The notes under the pieces are model-generated. The model was not told the origin of the DNA. It searched no databases and worked only from the letters and a program-made list of their open reading frames with translations. Shown piece after piece: positions 1-6,754 of a DNA stretch of 9,450 bases (position 1 is its first letter; every line of letters starts with the position of its first letter). Origin of the DNA: Burkholderiaceae bacterium (lineage in GTDB: Bacteria > Pseudomonadota > Gammaproteobacteria > Burkholderiales > Burkholderiaceae); contig CANCBK010000066.1 in NCBI GenBank assembly GCA_947374315.1, positions 1-9,450 on the forward strand. Reading direction: 5' to 3'. The position numbers were made by a program, and so were the translations under genes.

Positions 1-995
1 CCGGCAAGATCACGACTTTGAACGCGATCCTTTGCGTACTGCACCGCCTTTTGATAAGCGCGCTCTGCAACCGCAATACCCTGCATGCCGACTGCAAAGC
101 GAGCCGCATTCATCATCACAAACATGTACTCGAGACCGCGATTTTCTTCACCCACCAAGTAACCAATGGCGCCACCATGATCACCAAATTGCAATACCGC
201 CGTAGGGCTGGCTTTAATGCCTAACTTGTGCTCGATGGAAACGCAGTGCACATCATTACGCTCGCCCAAAGTGCCATCTGCATTTACCAAAAACTTCGGC
301 ACGACAAATAAAGAGATACCCTTTACACCCTCTGGTGCATCTGGAGTTCTGGCCAATACGAGATGGACAATATTCTTTGCCATATCGTGCTCGCCATAAG
401 TAATGTAAATCTTAGTAGCGAAAATTTTGTACGTACCATCACCCTCTGGCACAGCACGCGAACGTACCATCGACAGATCTGAGCCCGCTTGTGGCTCCGT
501 GAGACACATAGAACCAGTCCACTCCCCAGAAATCATCTTAGGAACATAACGTGCTTGCAGTTCCGGGCTTGCTGCAGTTAACAAAGCTTCGATTGCACCA
601 TCCGTCAACATGGGACATAAAGCAAAGGATAGACTTGCTGAGTGAACCATCTCAAAACAAGCGGTAGCTATGAGTTTTGGTAGGCCTTGTCCACCAAATT
701 CTGCTGGATGAACTACGCCTTGCCAACCCGCTGCTGCAAATTGTTCGAAAGCTTCTTTAAAGCCAGGGGCGGCAGTGACAACCCCATCTTTTAGCGAGCT
801 CGGATTCTGATCACCAGGCCAATTAAGTGGTGCCACGACATCTTGATTAAATTTAGCGGACTCTTCCAAAATGGCTGGTGCGAGATCTACATCTGCGCCC
901 GCTTCTGCATACCGAGGATATGCCACCGCTTCCGATAGCCCCGCTAATTCGTTCATCACAAACAGCATATCTTTTACTGGGGCTATGTACGGCAT
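1..995 (-). CDS. Acyl-CoA dehydrogenase, N-terminal and middle part (3' end outside window)
   Basis: FAD-dependent acyl-CoA dehydrogenase that would introduce a 2,3 double bond into an acyl-CoA and pass electrons to the EtfAB encoded just upstream. About 331 codons are visible. The start MPYIAPVKDMLFVMNE resembles the extra N-terminal segment of the long (about 600-residue) subfamily that includes DmdC and many 'acyl-CoA dehydrogenase C-terminal domain' proteins. CLTEPQAGSDLS at 164-175 fits the family signature for flavin and substrate binding, and FATKIYITYGEHD follows. The last visible residues, AYQKAVQYAKDRVQSRDLA, belong to the helical C-terminal domain, so the catalytic Glu is not visible. 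The start is supported by AGGAG at 1000-1004, four bases upstream. The gene follows etfA by 40 bp with no terminator seen. Substrate is unknown; short/medium-chain acyl-CoA or 3-methylthiopropionyl-CoA are possible. The family call is firm. Confidence 0.93.
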   Translation of the reverse strand, partial: MPYIAPVKDMLFVMNELAGLSEAVAYPRYAEAGADVDLAPAILEESAKFNQDVVAPLNWPGDQNPSSLKDGVVTAAPGFKEAFEQFAAAGWQGVVHPAEFGGQGLPKLIATACFEMVHSASLSFALCPMLTDGAIEALLTAASPELQARYVPKMISGEWTGSMCLTEPQAGSDLSMVRSRAVPEGDGTYKIFATKIYITYGEHDMAKNIVHLVLARTPDAPEGVKGISLFVVPKFLVNADGTLGERNDVHCVSIEHKLGIKASPTAVLQFGDHGGAIGYLVGEENRGLEYMFVMMNAARFAVGMQGIAVAERAYQKAVQYAKDRVQSRDLA

Positions 996-1035
996 AAAAC
1001 TCCTATCAATCAGGAAAGAGTGGTTTAAGAGACAC

Positions 1036-1980
1036 TTAAGGAAGTAAATGAACCAGCTCAGGAACGGCCGCATTCAAGTCGGCAACGAGACCATAATCAG
1101 CGACGCTAAAGATTGGCGCTTCCGCATCTTTGTTGATCGCGATGATCACCTTGGAGTCTTTCATACCCGCCAAGTGCTGAATAGCGCCGGAGATACCGAC
1201 TGCTACATACAGCTCTGGGGCAACGATTTTGCCAGTCTGCCCCACTTGATAATCATTAGGAACATAACCAGCATCAACTGCTGCGCGGGATGCGCCTAAT
1301 GCTGCGCCCAACTTATCGGCCAATGGCGTCATGATCTCTTGATACTTTTCGCCAGAACCTAGGCCGCGTCCACCAGAAACAATGATCTTAGCCGCAGTGA
1401 GTTCAGGGCGATCCGATTTAGTGAGCTCACGACCCACAAAAGCAGAGGAAGCGGAGTTCCTCGCGCCAGCAGCGACGGCCTGCTTATCAATAACGGCAGA
1501 TCCACCAATGCCTGCTACCGGATCAAAGCCAGTCGTGCGGACAGTGATTACTTTTACAGCGTCTCCTGACTGCACGGTCGCAATAGCGTTACCGGCATAG
1601 ATGGGACGCTCAAATGTATCGGCGCTAATCACTTTAGTAATATCAGACAACTGCGCCACATCTAATTTTGCAGCTACACGTGGGAGGACATTTTTACCAT
1701 TTGCTGTTGCAGGTGCGAGGATGTAGCTATAGCCACTTGCGAGCGCAAAAATTTGTGCAGCCAAAGGTTCGGCCAGTTGATCTACCAAACTAGGATCATC
1801 CACCAAAATCACTTTGCGCACGCCAGCGATTTGAGTCGCTGCAGTAGCGACCGTATCGGCACCACTACCAGCTACCAGCACATCAACCTCTGGAGCGCAC
1901 TGCAGGGCAGCAGCGACTGCATTAAGCGTAGCTGCCTTTAAAGAAACATTGTCATGTTCAGCAATAACGAGTGCGGCCAT
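1036..1980 (-). CDS. etfA: Electron transfer flavoprotein alpha subunit
   Basis: FAD-carrying subunit of the cytoplasmic EtfAB heterodimer, which takes electrons from acyl-CoA dehydrogenases and delivers them to ETF:quinone oxidoreductase. The 314 residues match the usual bacterial length. The N-terminal ETF domain (about 1-180) is followed by the FAD-binding domain with SGGRG (202-206), SRAAVD (231-236), QVGQTG (245-250) and the signature LYVAVGISGAIQH (257-269) leading to IAINKD (280-285), all typical flavin-contact segments. The ATG directly follows the etfB stop (TAA-ATG, zero gap). AAGGTGA at 1986-1992, inside the end of etfB, is a good ribosome binding site, so the two subunits are probably translationally coupled at equal amounts. 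The acyl-CoA dehydrogenase gene downstream is a likely electron donor partner. The residues for FAD binding look intact. Confidence 0.98.
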   Translation of the reverse strand: MAALVIAEHDNVSLKAATLNAVAAALQCAPEVDVLVAGSGADTVATAATQIAGVRKVILVDDPSLVDQLAEPLAAQIFALASGYSYILAPATANGKNVLPRVAAKLDVAQLSDITKVISADTFERPIYAGNAIATVQSGDAVKVITVRTTGFDPVAGIGGSAVIDKQAVAAGARNSASSAFVGRELTKSDRPELTAAKIIVSGGRGLGSGEKYQEIMTPLADKLGAALGASRAAVDAGYVPNDYQVGQTGKIVAPELYVAVGISGAIQHLAGMKDSKVIIAINKDAEAPIFSVADYGLVADLNAAVPELVHLLP

Positions 1981-2730
1981 TTAAATCACCTTCGCTTCAT
2001 TTTTAAGTTTATCCACCAAAGCCGCTACATCAGACACCATCACGCCAGCAGAGCGCTTCGGCGGCTCTTCCACTTTGAGGGTTTTGAGACGAGGCGCAAT
2101 ATCAACGCCAAGCTCTTCAGACTTGATGACCTCAAGCGTCTTCTTCTTGGATTTCATAATGTTAGGCAAAGTCACATAGCGCGGCTCATTCAAACGTAAG
2201 TCAGTTGTGATAACGGCCGGCAATGTAATCGCAATAGTTTCTAGGCCGCCATCTACTTCGCGAGTCACACTCGCTTTACCATCAGCAACTACCACCTTAG
2301 AAGCAAAAGTTGCCTGCGGAATATCCATCAAACTTGCCAACATTTGACCGGTTTGATTGCTATCGTCATCAATTGCTTGTTTACCCAAAATCACGATCTG
2401 AGCAGACTCTCTTTCGCAAAGGGCCTTAAGAATCTTGGCTACGGCCAATGGCTGCAACTCAGCATCCGTCTCTACTAAAATGGCGCGATCAGCACCAATC
2501 GCCAAAGCCGTACGCAGAGTTTCTTGGCACTGAGTAGGACCAGCGGAAACTACTACTACCTCAGTAGCAACGCCCGCTTCTTTTAAGCGCACGGCTTCTT
2601 CTACGGCAATCTCATCAAACGGATTCATACTCATTTTGACATTGGCGAGATCAACACCGGAGTTATCTGACTTCACACGAATTTTGACGTTGTAATCTAC
2701 AACGCGCTTTACTGCTACTAAGATTTTCAT
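1981..2730 (-). CDS. etfB: Electron transfer flavoprotein beta subunit
   Basis: Partner of EtfA; in characterised ETFs the beta subunit holds AMP and the loop that docks onto dehydrogenases. The 249 residues are full length. Visible family features are the start [31 protein letters not shown] (36-46), [15 protein letters not shown] (116-130), the ETF-beta signature around [20 protein letters not shown] (155-174), and the recognition loop [13 protein letters not shown] (185-197), whose Leu corresponds to the anchor leucine of human ETFB. This is the orthodox (group I) type that serves fatty-acid and amino-acid dehydrogenases; I see nothing that suggests a bifurcating ETF. The ATG lacks a strong Shine-Dalgarno sequence (AGAGAACCAAGA precedes it). 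It is separated from the synthetase gene by 59 bp, the largest gap in this gene row, so a secondary promoter there is possible but none is clear. Confidence 0.98.
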   Translation of the reverse strand: MKILVAVKRVVDYNVKIRVKSDNSGVDLANVKMSMNPFDEIAVEEAVRLKEAGVATEVVVVSAGPTQCQETLRTALAIGADRAILVETDAELQPLAVAKILKALCERESAQIVILGKQAIDDDSNQTGQMLASLMDIPQATFASKVVVADGKASVTREVDGGLETIAITLPAVITTDLRLNEPRYVTLPNIMKSKKKTLEVIKSEELGVDIAPRLKTLKVEEPPKRSAGVMVSDVAALVDKLKNEAKVI

Positions 2731-2741
2731 TCTTGGTTCTC

Positions 2742-2752
2742 TACTATTGAGG
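2742..2752 (-). promoter_or_regulatory. 11-base string upstream of etfB shared with the 5391-5401 site
   Basis: On the minus strand these bases read CCTCAATAGTA and lie 11 bases before the etfB start codon. The identical string is found on the plus strand at 5391-5401 in the deacetylase/mltB divergent region. Relative to the downstream gene the two copies point in opposite directions, which fits a DNA-binding site better than an RNA element. Only a half-site is present here: the matching inverted arm ACTATT seen at 5404-5409 is missing. The identity is seen directly; a regulatory role is a guess, and chance is possible. Confidence 0.2.
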
Positions 2753-2789
2753 TAACTTCTCTATTTTATCCGTCCCACACCGTCTTAGG

Positions 2790-4442
2790 CTAAACGTCGA
2801 TTGCCGAGGCAGAGCCAGCCTGTTTCCGCAACTCGAACTTCTGAATCTTGCCAGTAGAGGTCTTGGGGAGCTCGCCAAATATCACCATCTTAGGCACCTT
2901 AAAGCCTGCTAAATGCTGTTTGCAGTGGGCAATGATGTCAGCTGCTGTCACCTCAATGCCCGACTTAATCTCCAGGAAGGCGCAAGGCGTCTCACCCCAC
3001 TTTGGATCGGGCTTGGCTACGACAGCCGCAGCAATTACAGCGGGGTGGCGATACAAAACATCCTCCACCTCAATCGAAGAAATATTCTCACCACCAGAAA
3101 TAATAATGTCCTTGCTGCGATCCTTAATCTTCACATAGCCATCAGGGTTCATTACCGCCAAGTCCCCCGAATGGAACCAGCCACCCTGAAAGACCTCTTT
3201 AGTGGCTTTCTCATTTTTAAGATAGCCTTTCATAGCGATATTACCTTTGAACATAATTTCCCCCATAGTCTCGCCATCAGCGGGAACGGGCTCCATAGTG
3301 TCAGGGTCCAATACCTTAATGGCCTGCTGCATGTGGTAACGAACGCCTTGACACGCATTGAGTCGCGCCCTCTCGCCAATATCCAAGTCATTCCATTCAT
3401 CCTGCTTCACGCACACTGCTGCTGGCCCGTATACCTCTGTTAATCCATAGACATGCGTTAAGTCAAAGCCCAGCTTCTCCATGCCTTCGATGATGGATGC
3501 CGGTGGCGCCGCACCAGCAATCAAGCCCTTGACACCAGCAGGTACGCCCGCTTTTAACTCATCAGAGGCATTCACTAAAAGGTTATGCACAATCGGTGCA
3601 GCGCAGTAGTGCGTTACGCCATGATCTTTAATAGCAGTAAAAATGTGTTGCGCATCAACGCGGCGCAAGCAGACATTAACGCCTGCGCGGGCTGCTACCG
3701 TCCACGGAAAACACCAGCCATTGCAATGGAACATCGGGAGAGTCCAAAGATAGATTGGGTGTTTATTAATATCCCAATCCAAAATATTGGATACAGCATT
3801 GATCGCTGCGCCACGATGGTGGTACACCACCCCCTTGGGATTACCCGTAGTACCTGATGTGTAGTTCAAGCAAATAGCTTGCCATTCATCTGCCGGCACC
3901 TCCCAGGCAAATTGAGGATCACCTTCGGTCAAGAGTGTTTCATAAGTGAGCGTACCCAGTTTTTCACCGGGAATATCAAACTCTTTTTCTTCAATATCAA
4001 TAACCAGGAACTCGCGACCACTTTCTTTTTTAGCTATCTCGAGTGCTTTTTTCATCACCCCAGAAAACTCTGGATCGACGATCACGACCTTTGCTTCTCC
4101 GTGATTCAACATGAAAGCGACCGACTCCGGATCAAGGCGGGTATTGAGGGCATTTAATACCGCACCAGCCATCGGAATTCCGAAGTGGGCCTCAACCATT
4201 GGCGGCGTATTGGGCAGCATCACGGCAACCGTATCCCCCAAACCAATTCCATGTTTTTGCAAGGCGCTTGCTAAACGACGGCAGCGCTCATAGGTCTGAC
4301 TCCAAGTCTGGCGCAAATTGCCATGAATAATCGCCAAACGCTCTGGATATACCTCGGCAGAACGTTCAAGAAACAACAGTGGAGTAATTGGAGTGAAATT
4401 TGCAGGGTTACGCTCTAAGCCCTGTTCAAAGATATTTGCCAT
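2790..4442 (-). CDS. AMP-forming acyl-CoA synthetase (fatty-acid or short/medium-chain acid-CoA ligase)
   Basis: Cytoplasmic ANL-superfamily ligase that would convert a carboxylic acid, ATP and CoA to acyl-CoA, AMP and PPi. The 550 residues carry the full motif set: phosphate-binding loop YTSGTTGNPKG (194-204), YGLTEVYGP (332-340), WFHSGDL (422-428), hinge and CoA-site motif DRSKDIIISGGENISSIEVE (441-460), and PKTSTGK (526-532) with catalytic Lys532. The start MANIFEQGLERNPANFTPITPLLFLERSAE resembles proteins annotated as medium-chain acyl-CoA synthetases, DmdB-like ligases and plant AAE enzymes, so the substrate cannot be fixed from sequence. AAGGA precedes the ATG by four bases. It starts 17 bp after the deacetylase gene and is followed by etfBA and an acyl-CoA dehydrogenase gene, which suggests activation of the acid that the dehydrogenase then oxidises. 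Lys532 is the residue type regulated by reversible acylation in Acs-family enzymes. Confidence 0.94.
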   Translation of the reverse strand: MANIFEQGLERNPANFTPITPLLFLERSAEVYPERLAIIHGNLRQTWSQTYERCRRLASALQKHGIGLGDTVAVMLPNTPPMVEAHFGIPMAGAVLNALNTRLDPESVAFMLNHGEAKVVIVDPEFSGVMKKALEIAKKESGREFLVIDIEEKEFDIPGEKLGTLTYETLLTEGDPQFAWEVPADEWQAICLNYTSGTTGNPKGVVYHHRGAAINAVSNILDWDINKHPIYLWTLPMFHCNGWCFPWTVAARAGVNVCLRRVDAQHIFTAIKDHGVTHYCAAPIVHNLLVNASDELKAGVPAGVKGLIAGAAPPASIIEGMEKLGFDLTHVYGLTEVYGPAAVCVKQDEWNDLDIGERARLNACQGVRYHMQQAIKVLDPDTMEPVPADGETMGEIMFKGNIAMKGYLKNEKATKEVFQGGWFHSGDLAVMNPDGYVKIKDRSKDIIISGGENISSIEVEDVLYRHPAVIAAAVVAKPDPKWGETPCAFLEIKSGIEVTAADIIAHCKQHLAGFKVPKMVIFGELPKTSTGKIQKFELRKQAGSASAIDV

Positions 4443-4459
4443 GTGTTCCTTGAGTATTG

Positions 4460-5380
4460 TTATATGTCAGCCAGCGCCTTGATATGGGCCACCACGCTGC
4501 GACCTAAAGCAGAAAGGTTGTAGCCTCCCTCGAGGCAGCTCACGATACGATCCTGGGCATATTGATGTGCGATTTCTTTTAGCTTTTTAGTGATCCAGAC
4601 ATAGTCATCCTCAACCAAGCCCATTTGCCCCAAGTCATCCTCACGATGCGCATCAAACCCAGCAGAAATGATGATGAGCTCTGGCTCAAAATCTCGCAAA
4701 CGCGGTAACCACTGCTCCTCCACGATGGAGCGCACCACATCGCCGCGCGTAGAAGCGGGAAGTGGCACATTGACCATGTTTTTTGCCCCATCTAAGCCAC
4801 TATAGGGATAAAAAGGGTGTTGAAAGAAGCTGCACATGAGTACATTTGGGTCGTTAAAGAAGGCAGCTTCGGTGCCATTCCCATGATGCACATCAAAATC
4901 AATAATGGCTAGGCGGGTAATGCCATATTGCTCGATTGCATATCGCGCTGCTATCGCCACATTATCAAATACACAAAATCCCATTGAGCGGGTTGGCTCC
5001 GCATGATGCCCTGGAGGGCGAATTGCACAAAATACATTTTCTACTTCGCCCTTCATTACCGCATCAACACCCGCAATAGCTGCACCAGCTGCTCGTAGAG
5101 CGGCACTCCAGGTATGAGGGTTCATAATGGTGTCACCATCCAACATGAAATAACCACTAGCTGGCGAACGCTCTTTAACAAAGGCAATATGCTCTGGGCT
5201 ATGTACCAACTCCAGCTGATCTTCTGTCGCCAGTGGTGCATCTAGGTGCTGTAGAAAATGGTCAACACCACTTCTGATTAACTGATCATTGATTGCCTGA
5301 ATGCGCTCTGGGCACTCGGGATGATGGCTCCCCATCTCATGTTTCAGAAAATCAGAGTGGGTTATGTATCCTGTTGTCAT
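4460..5380 (-). CDS. Class II histone-deacetylase-like zinc deacylase
   Basis: Arginase/deacetylase-fold Zn-dependent amidohydrolase of the bacterial class II HDAC/AcuC/acetylpolyamine amidohydrolase group. All catalytic elements are visible in 306 residues: HH general base pair in RPPGHHAEP (His125, His126), zinc ligands Asp163 and His165 in DFDVHHGNG plus Asp243 in SAGFDAH, and the transition-state Tyr287 in CLEGGYN. The N-terminal SHHPECPERI is also typical. Members remove acetyl or longer acyl groups from lysines or polyamines; bacterial targets are mostly unknown. The gene is first in the row and lies 17 bp before an acyl-CoA synthetase gene, which makes deacylation of that synthetase a reasonable but untested guess. 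The ATG at 5380 is preceded by GAGGA at 5390-5394, nine bases away. A possible short leader ORF ends just before the start. Enzyme class is firm; substrate is not. Confidence 0.95.
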   Translation of the reverse strand: MTTGYITHSDFLKHEMGSHHPECPERIQAINDQLIRSGVDHFLQHLDAPLATEDQLELVHSPEHIAFVKERSPASGYFMLDGDTIMNPHTWSAALRAAGAAIAGVDAVMKGEVENVFCAIRPPGHHAEPTRSMGFCVFDNVAIAARYAIEQYGITRLAIIDFDVHHGNGTEAAFFNDPNVLMCSFFQHPFYPYSGLDGAKNMVNVPLPASTRGDVVRSIVEEQWLPRLRDFEPELIIISAGFDAHREDDLGQMGLVEDDYVWITKKLKEIAHQYAQDRIVSCLEGGYNLSALGRSVVAHIKALADI

Positions 5381-5382
5381 TA

Positions 5383-5430
5383 CTAGAAATCCTCAATAGT
5401 AAAACTATTATTTTTATAATTTAATAACAT
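5383..5430 (-). CDS. Possible 15-codon leader ORF upstream of the deacetylase gene
   Basis: An ATG at 5428-5430 opens a frame reading MLLNYKNNSFTIEDF and stops at TAG (5383-5385), two bases before the deacetylase ATG and out of frame with it. It is preceded by GAGGAG at 5438-5443 with a seven-base spacer, a stronger ribosome binding site than that of the downstream gene. The deacetylase's own GAGGA lies inside this frame, so ribosomes finishing the leader could hand over to the next start. The peptide has three Asn but no run of one amino acid typical of biosynthetic attenuators. I do not recognise it. It may be a real coupling leader or an accident of AT-rich DNA. Confidence 0.33.
   Translation of the reverse strand: MLLNYKNNSFTIEDF
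5395..5409. promoter_or_regulatory. 15-bp perfect inverted repeat, candidate operator
   Basis: AATAGTAAAACTATT has two perfect six-base arms around AAA. It lies five bases before the TATAAT box that faces mltB and 15 bases before the deacetylase start codon on the other strand. A bound repressor here could block mltB promoter recognition and also the deacetylase transcript. In the deacetylase mRNA it could form only a weak A/U-rich hairpin, so a DNA operator is the more natural reading. Short inverted repeats arise easily in AT-rich DNA, so this is only a candidate. Confidence 0.3.
5415..5420 (+). promoter_or_regulatory. Consensus -10 box of a candidate mltB promoter
   Basis: TATAAT matches the sigma-70 -10 consensus exactly and lies 43 bases before the mltB start codon, giving an expected transcript start near 5427 and a leader of about 37 bases. 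No good -35 hexamer is present at 16-18 bp spacing (candidates near 5391-5398 match poorly), so the promoter may be weak or need an activator. The inverted repeat at 5395-5409 falls in the expected spacer region. Confidence 0.45.
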
Positions 5431-5463
5431 CTATTCACTCCTCAAAAATCCATTTTTATATCC

Positions 5464-6735
5464 ATGAATTTTCGCGCCTCCCACCTCATCTCAACCCTAC
5501 TCTTAACGCTGGTCTTAGGGGCTTGCTCAAGCACACCCACCCAACAAGCCAGCCCTAAAGAGACTATCGTAAACCAGTCCGATGAAGCCGCTACGGAAGC
5601 CCGTTTTAGCCAAAACCTGAATCAGTTGATTACACAAGTATCGCAAGCACAAGGAATCCCCCAAGCCACTCTTGAATCTAGCTTCATAGATGCTAAAACG
5701 ATTCCATCCATTCGGAAATTGGTATTACCCCCATCGGGAACCTTTAAAAAGAACTGGGTCGCCTATCGCAAGCGATTTATTGAACCCATTCGATTAAAGG
5801 CAGGAAGGGCCTTTTGGGAACAAAACCAAGCGTACTTGAGCAAGGTTGAGCAAGAATATGGAGTTCCGGCAGAGGTGATTGTGGCCATTATTGGCATTGA
5901 AACCATCTATGGGCGCCAAACTGGCAACTTTCGAGTAAAGGATGTGCTTTCTACTCTTGCCTTCAGCTACCCAGAAACACCCAATAAAGCCAGTCGTGAG
6001 CAACTCTTTAAAGATCAGCTGCAAGAGCTCATTCTGCTGTGCTGGTCAGAGGCCGGCGGAATGCTCCCCGCCAAAAATAACAACGAAGGGTTGAACGCCA
6101 CCCGCTTCAATGCCTGCTTAAATCAAAATAGCTCCTATGCTGGCGCTATTGGCTTGCCGCAATTTATGCCGAGTAGCATTCGTAGCTTTGCTGTTGACGG
6201 GGATGGCGATGGTCATATCGACCTCAAACAAAGCCCCAAGGATGCAATCGCAAGTGTTGCAAACTTCATGAAAATGCATGGCTGGCAGCCTGGAATGCCG
6301 ATTTACTTCCCCATACAAGAGGCAAAAGTCGATGAAGCAAAAGCACTTTCCGATGGAGAACCGCAACTGAAGTACACCATTCAAGAGCTAATTGACAAAG
6401 GGGTTTTAAGCAAAGATCAAGGTGACCTACAAACAGGTGGGGTTGCCCCACAAAACAAAGCTCTGATTGTTGATCTACCCTATCCGGATAAGGATGGAAG
6501 TGACCAAATCCGTTATGTAGTTGGACTCAATAACTTCCTCACGATAGTGCAATACAACCGTAGTTATTTTTACGCACAAAGCGTTGCAGAATTTGCAGAG
6601 GCCCTGGGATATAAAAATCAGAGCGTGGTGCCAGTGATGTCAACAAAGGCAAGCTCAAAAGAAATAAAGGCCACTGAGCCAGCCAAATCAAAACGCAAGA
6701 AAACCAACGCCAAGAAAAAGTTAAAACAGGCTTGA
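5464..6735 (+). CDS. mltB: Membrane-bound lytic murein transglycosylase B (lipoprotein)
   Basis: Cleaves the MurNAc-GlcNAc bond of peptidoglycan with formation of 1,6-anhydroMurNAc, at the periplasmic face of the outer membrane. The 423-residue product begins with a lipoprotein signal ending in the lipobox LGAC (Cys21); the following Ser-Ser predicts outer-membrane sorting. The SLT_2-type catalytic domain has Glu146 in IIGIETIYGRQTG, matching the catalytic Glu of E. coli MltB, then SSYAGAIGLPQFMPSS (223-238) and an EF-hand-like loop DGDGDGHIDL (245-254), where E. coli Slt35 binds calcium. The C-terminal tail after about 385 is rich in Lys, Ser and Ala and looks disordered and basic. The signal peptide fixes the start, yet no Shine-Dalgarno sequence is seen before the ATG. 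It ends 19 bp from the convergent cysM with no obvious terminator. Confidence 0.95.
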   Translation: MNFRASHLISTLLLTLVLGACSSTPTQQASPKETIVNQSDEAATEARFSQNLNQLITQVSQAQGIPQATLESSFIDAKTIPSIRKLVLPPSGTFKKNWVAYRKRFIEPIRLKAGRAFWEQNQAYLSKVEQEYGVPAEVIVAIIGIETIYGRQTGNFRVKDVLSTLAFSYPETPNKASREQLFKDQLQELILLCWSEAGGMLPAKNNNEGLNATRFNACLNQNSSYAGAIGLPQFMPSSIRSFAVDGDGDGHIDLKQSPKDAIASVANFMKMHGWQPGMPIYFPIQEAKVDEAKALSDGEPQLKYTIQELIDKGVLSKDQGDLQTGGVAPQNKALIVDLPYPDKDGSDQIRYVVGLNNFLTIVQYNRSYFYAQSVAEFAEALGYKNQSVVPVMSTKASSKEIKATEPAKSKRKKTNAKKKLKQA

Positions 6736-6754
6736 ATAGTGCCGCTTGCAACCC

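Noticed and set aside
18..399. Two plus-strand open frames opposite the acyl-CoA dehydrogenase gene
   Set aside because: The minus strand carries an uninterrupted dehydrogenase frame with clear family motifs; these are shadows, and the first depends on a TTG start.
2763..2768. TAAAAT as a -10 box for etfB on the minus strand
   Set aside because: The hexamer is acceptable but nothing like a -35 box occurs at proper spacing, so a promoter is not claimed.
2913..3443. Plus-strand open frame of 176 codons opposite the acyl-CoA synthetase gene
   Set aside because: It lies wholly within a strongly supported gene on the other strand, has no recognisable domain and a Cys/His-rich composition typical of antisense shadows.
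1..4442. A complete DMSP demethylation (dmdBCD) operon
   Set aside because: Only family-level resemblance of the ligase and dehydrogenase is visible; no dmdA or dmdD is in the window and specificity cannot be read from these sequences.
4579..4791. Minus-strand frame of 70 codons inside the deacetylase gene
   Set aside because: It is a second frame within a complete enzyme gene, with no domain or ribosome binding site argument.
6736..6754. Shared terminator between the convergent mltB and cysM genes
   Set aside because: The 19-bp gap and flanking ends show no stem followed by a T-run on either strand.
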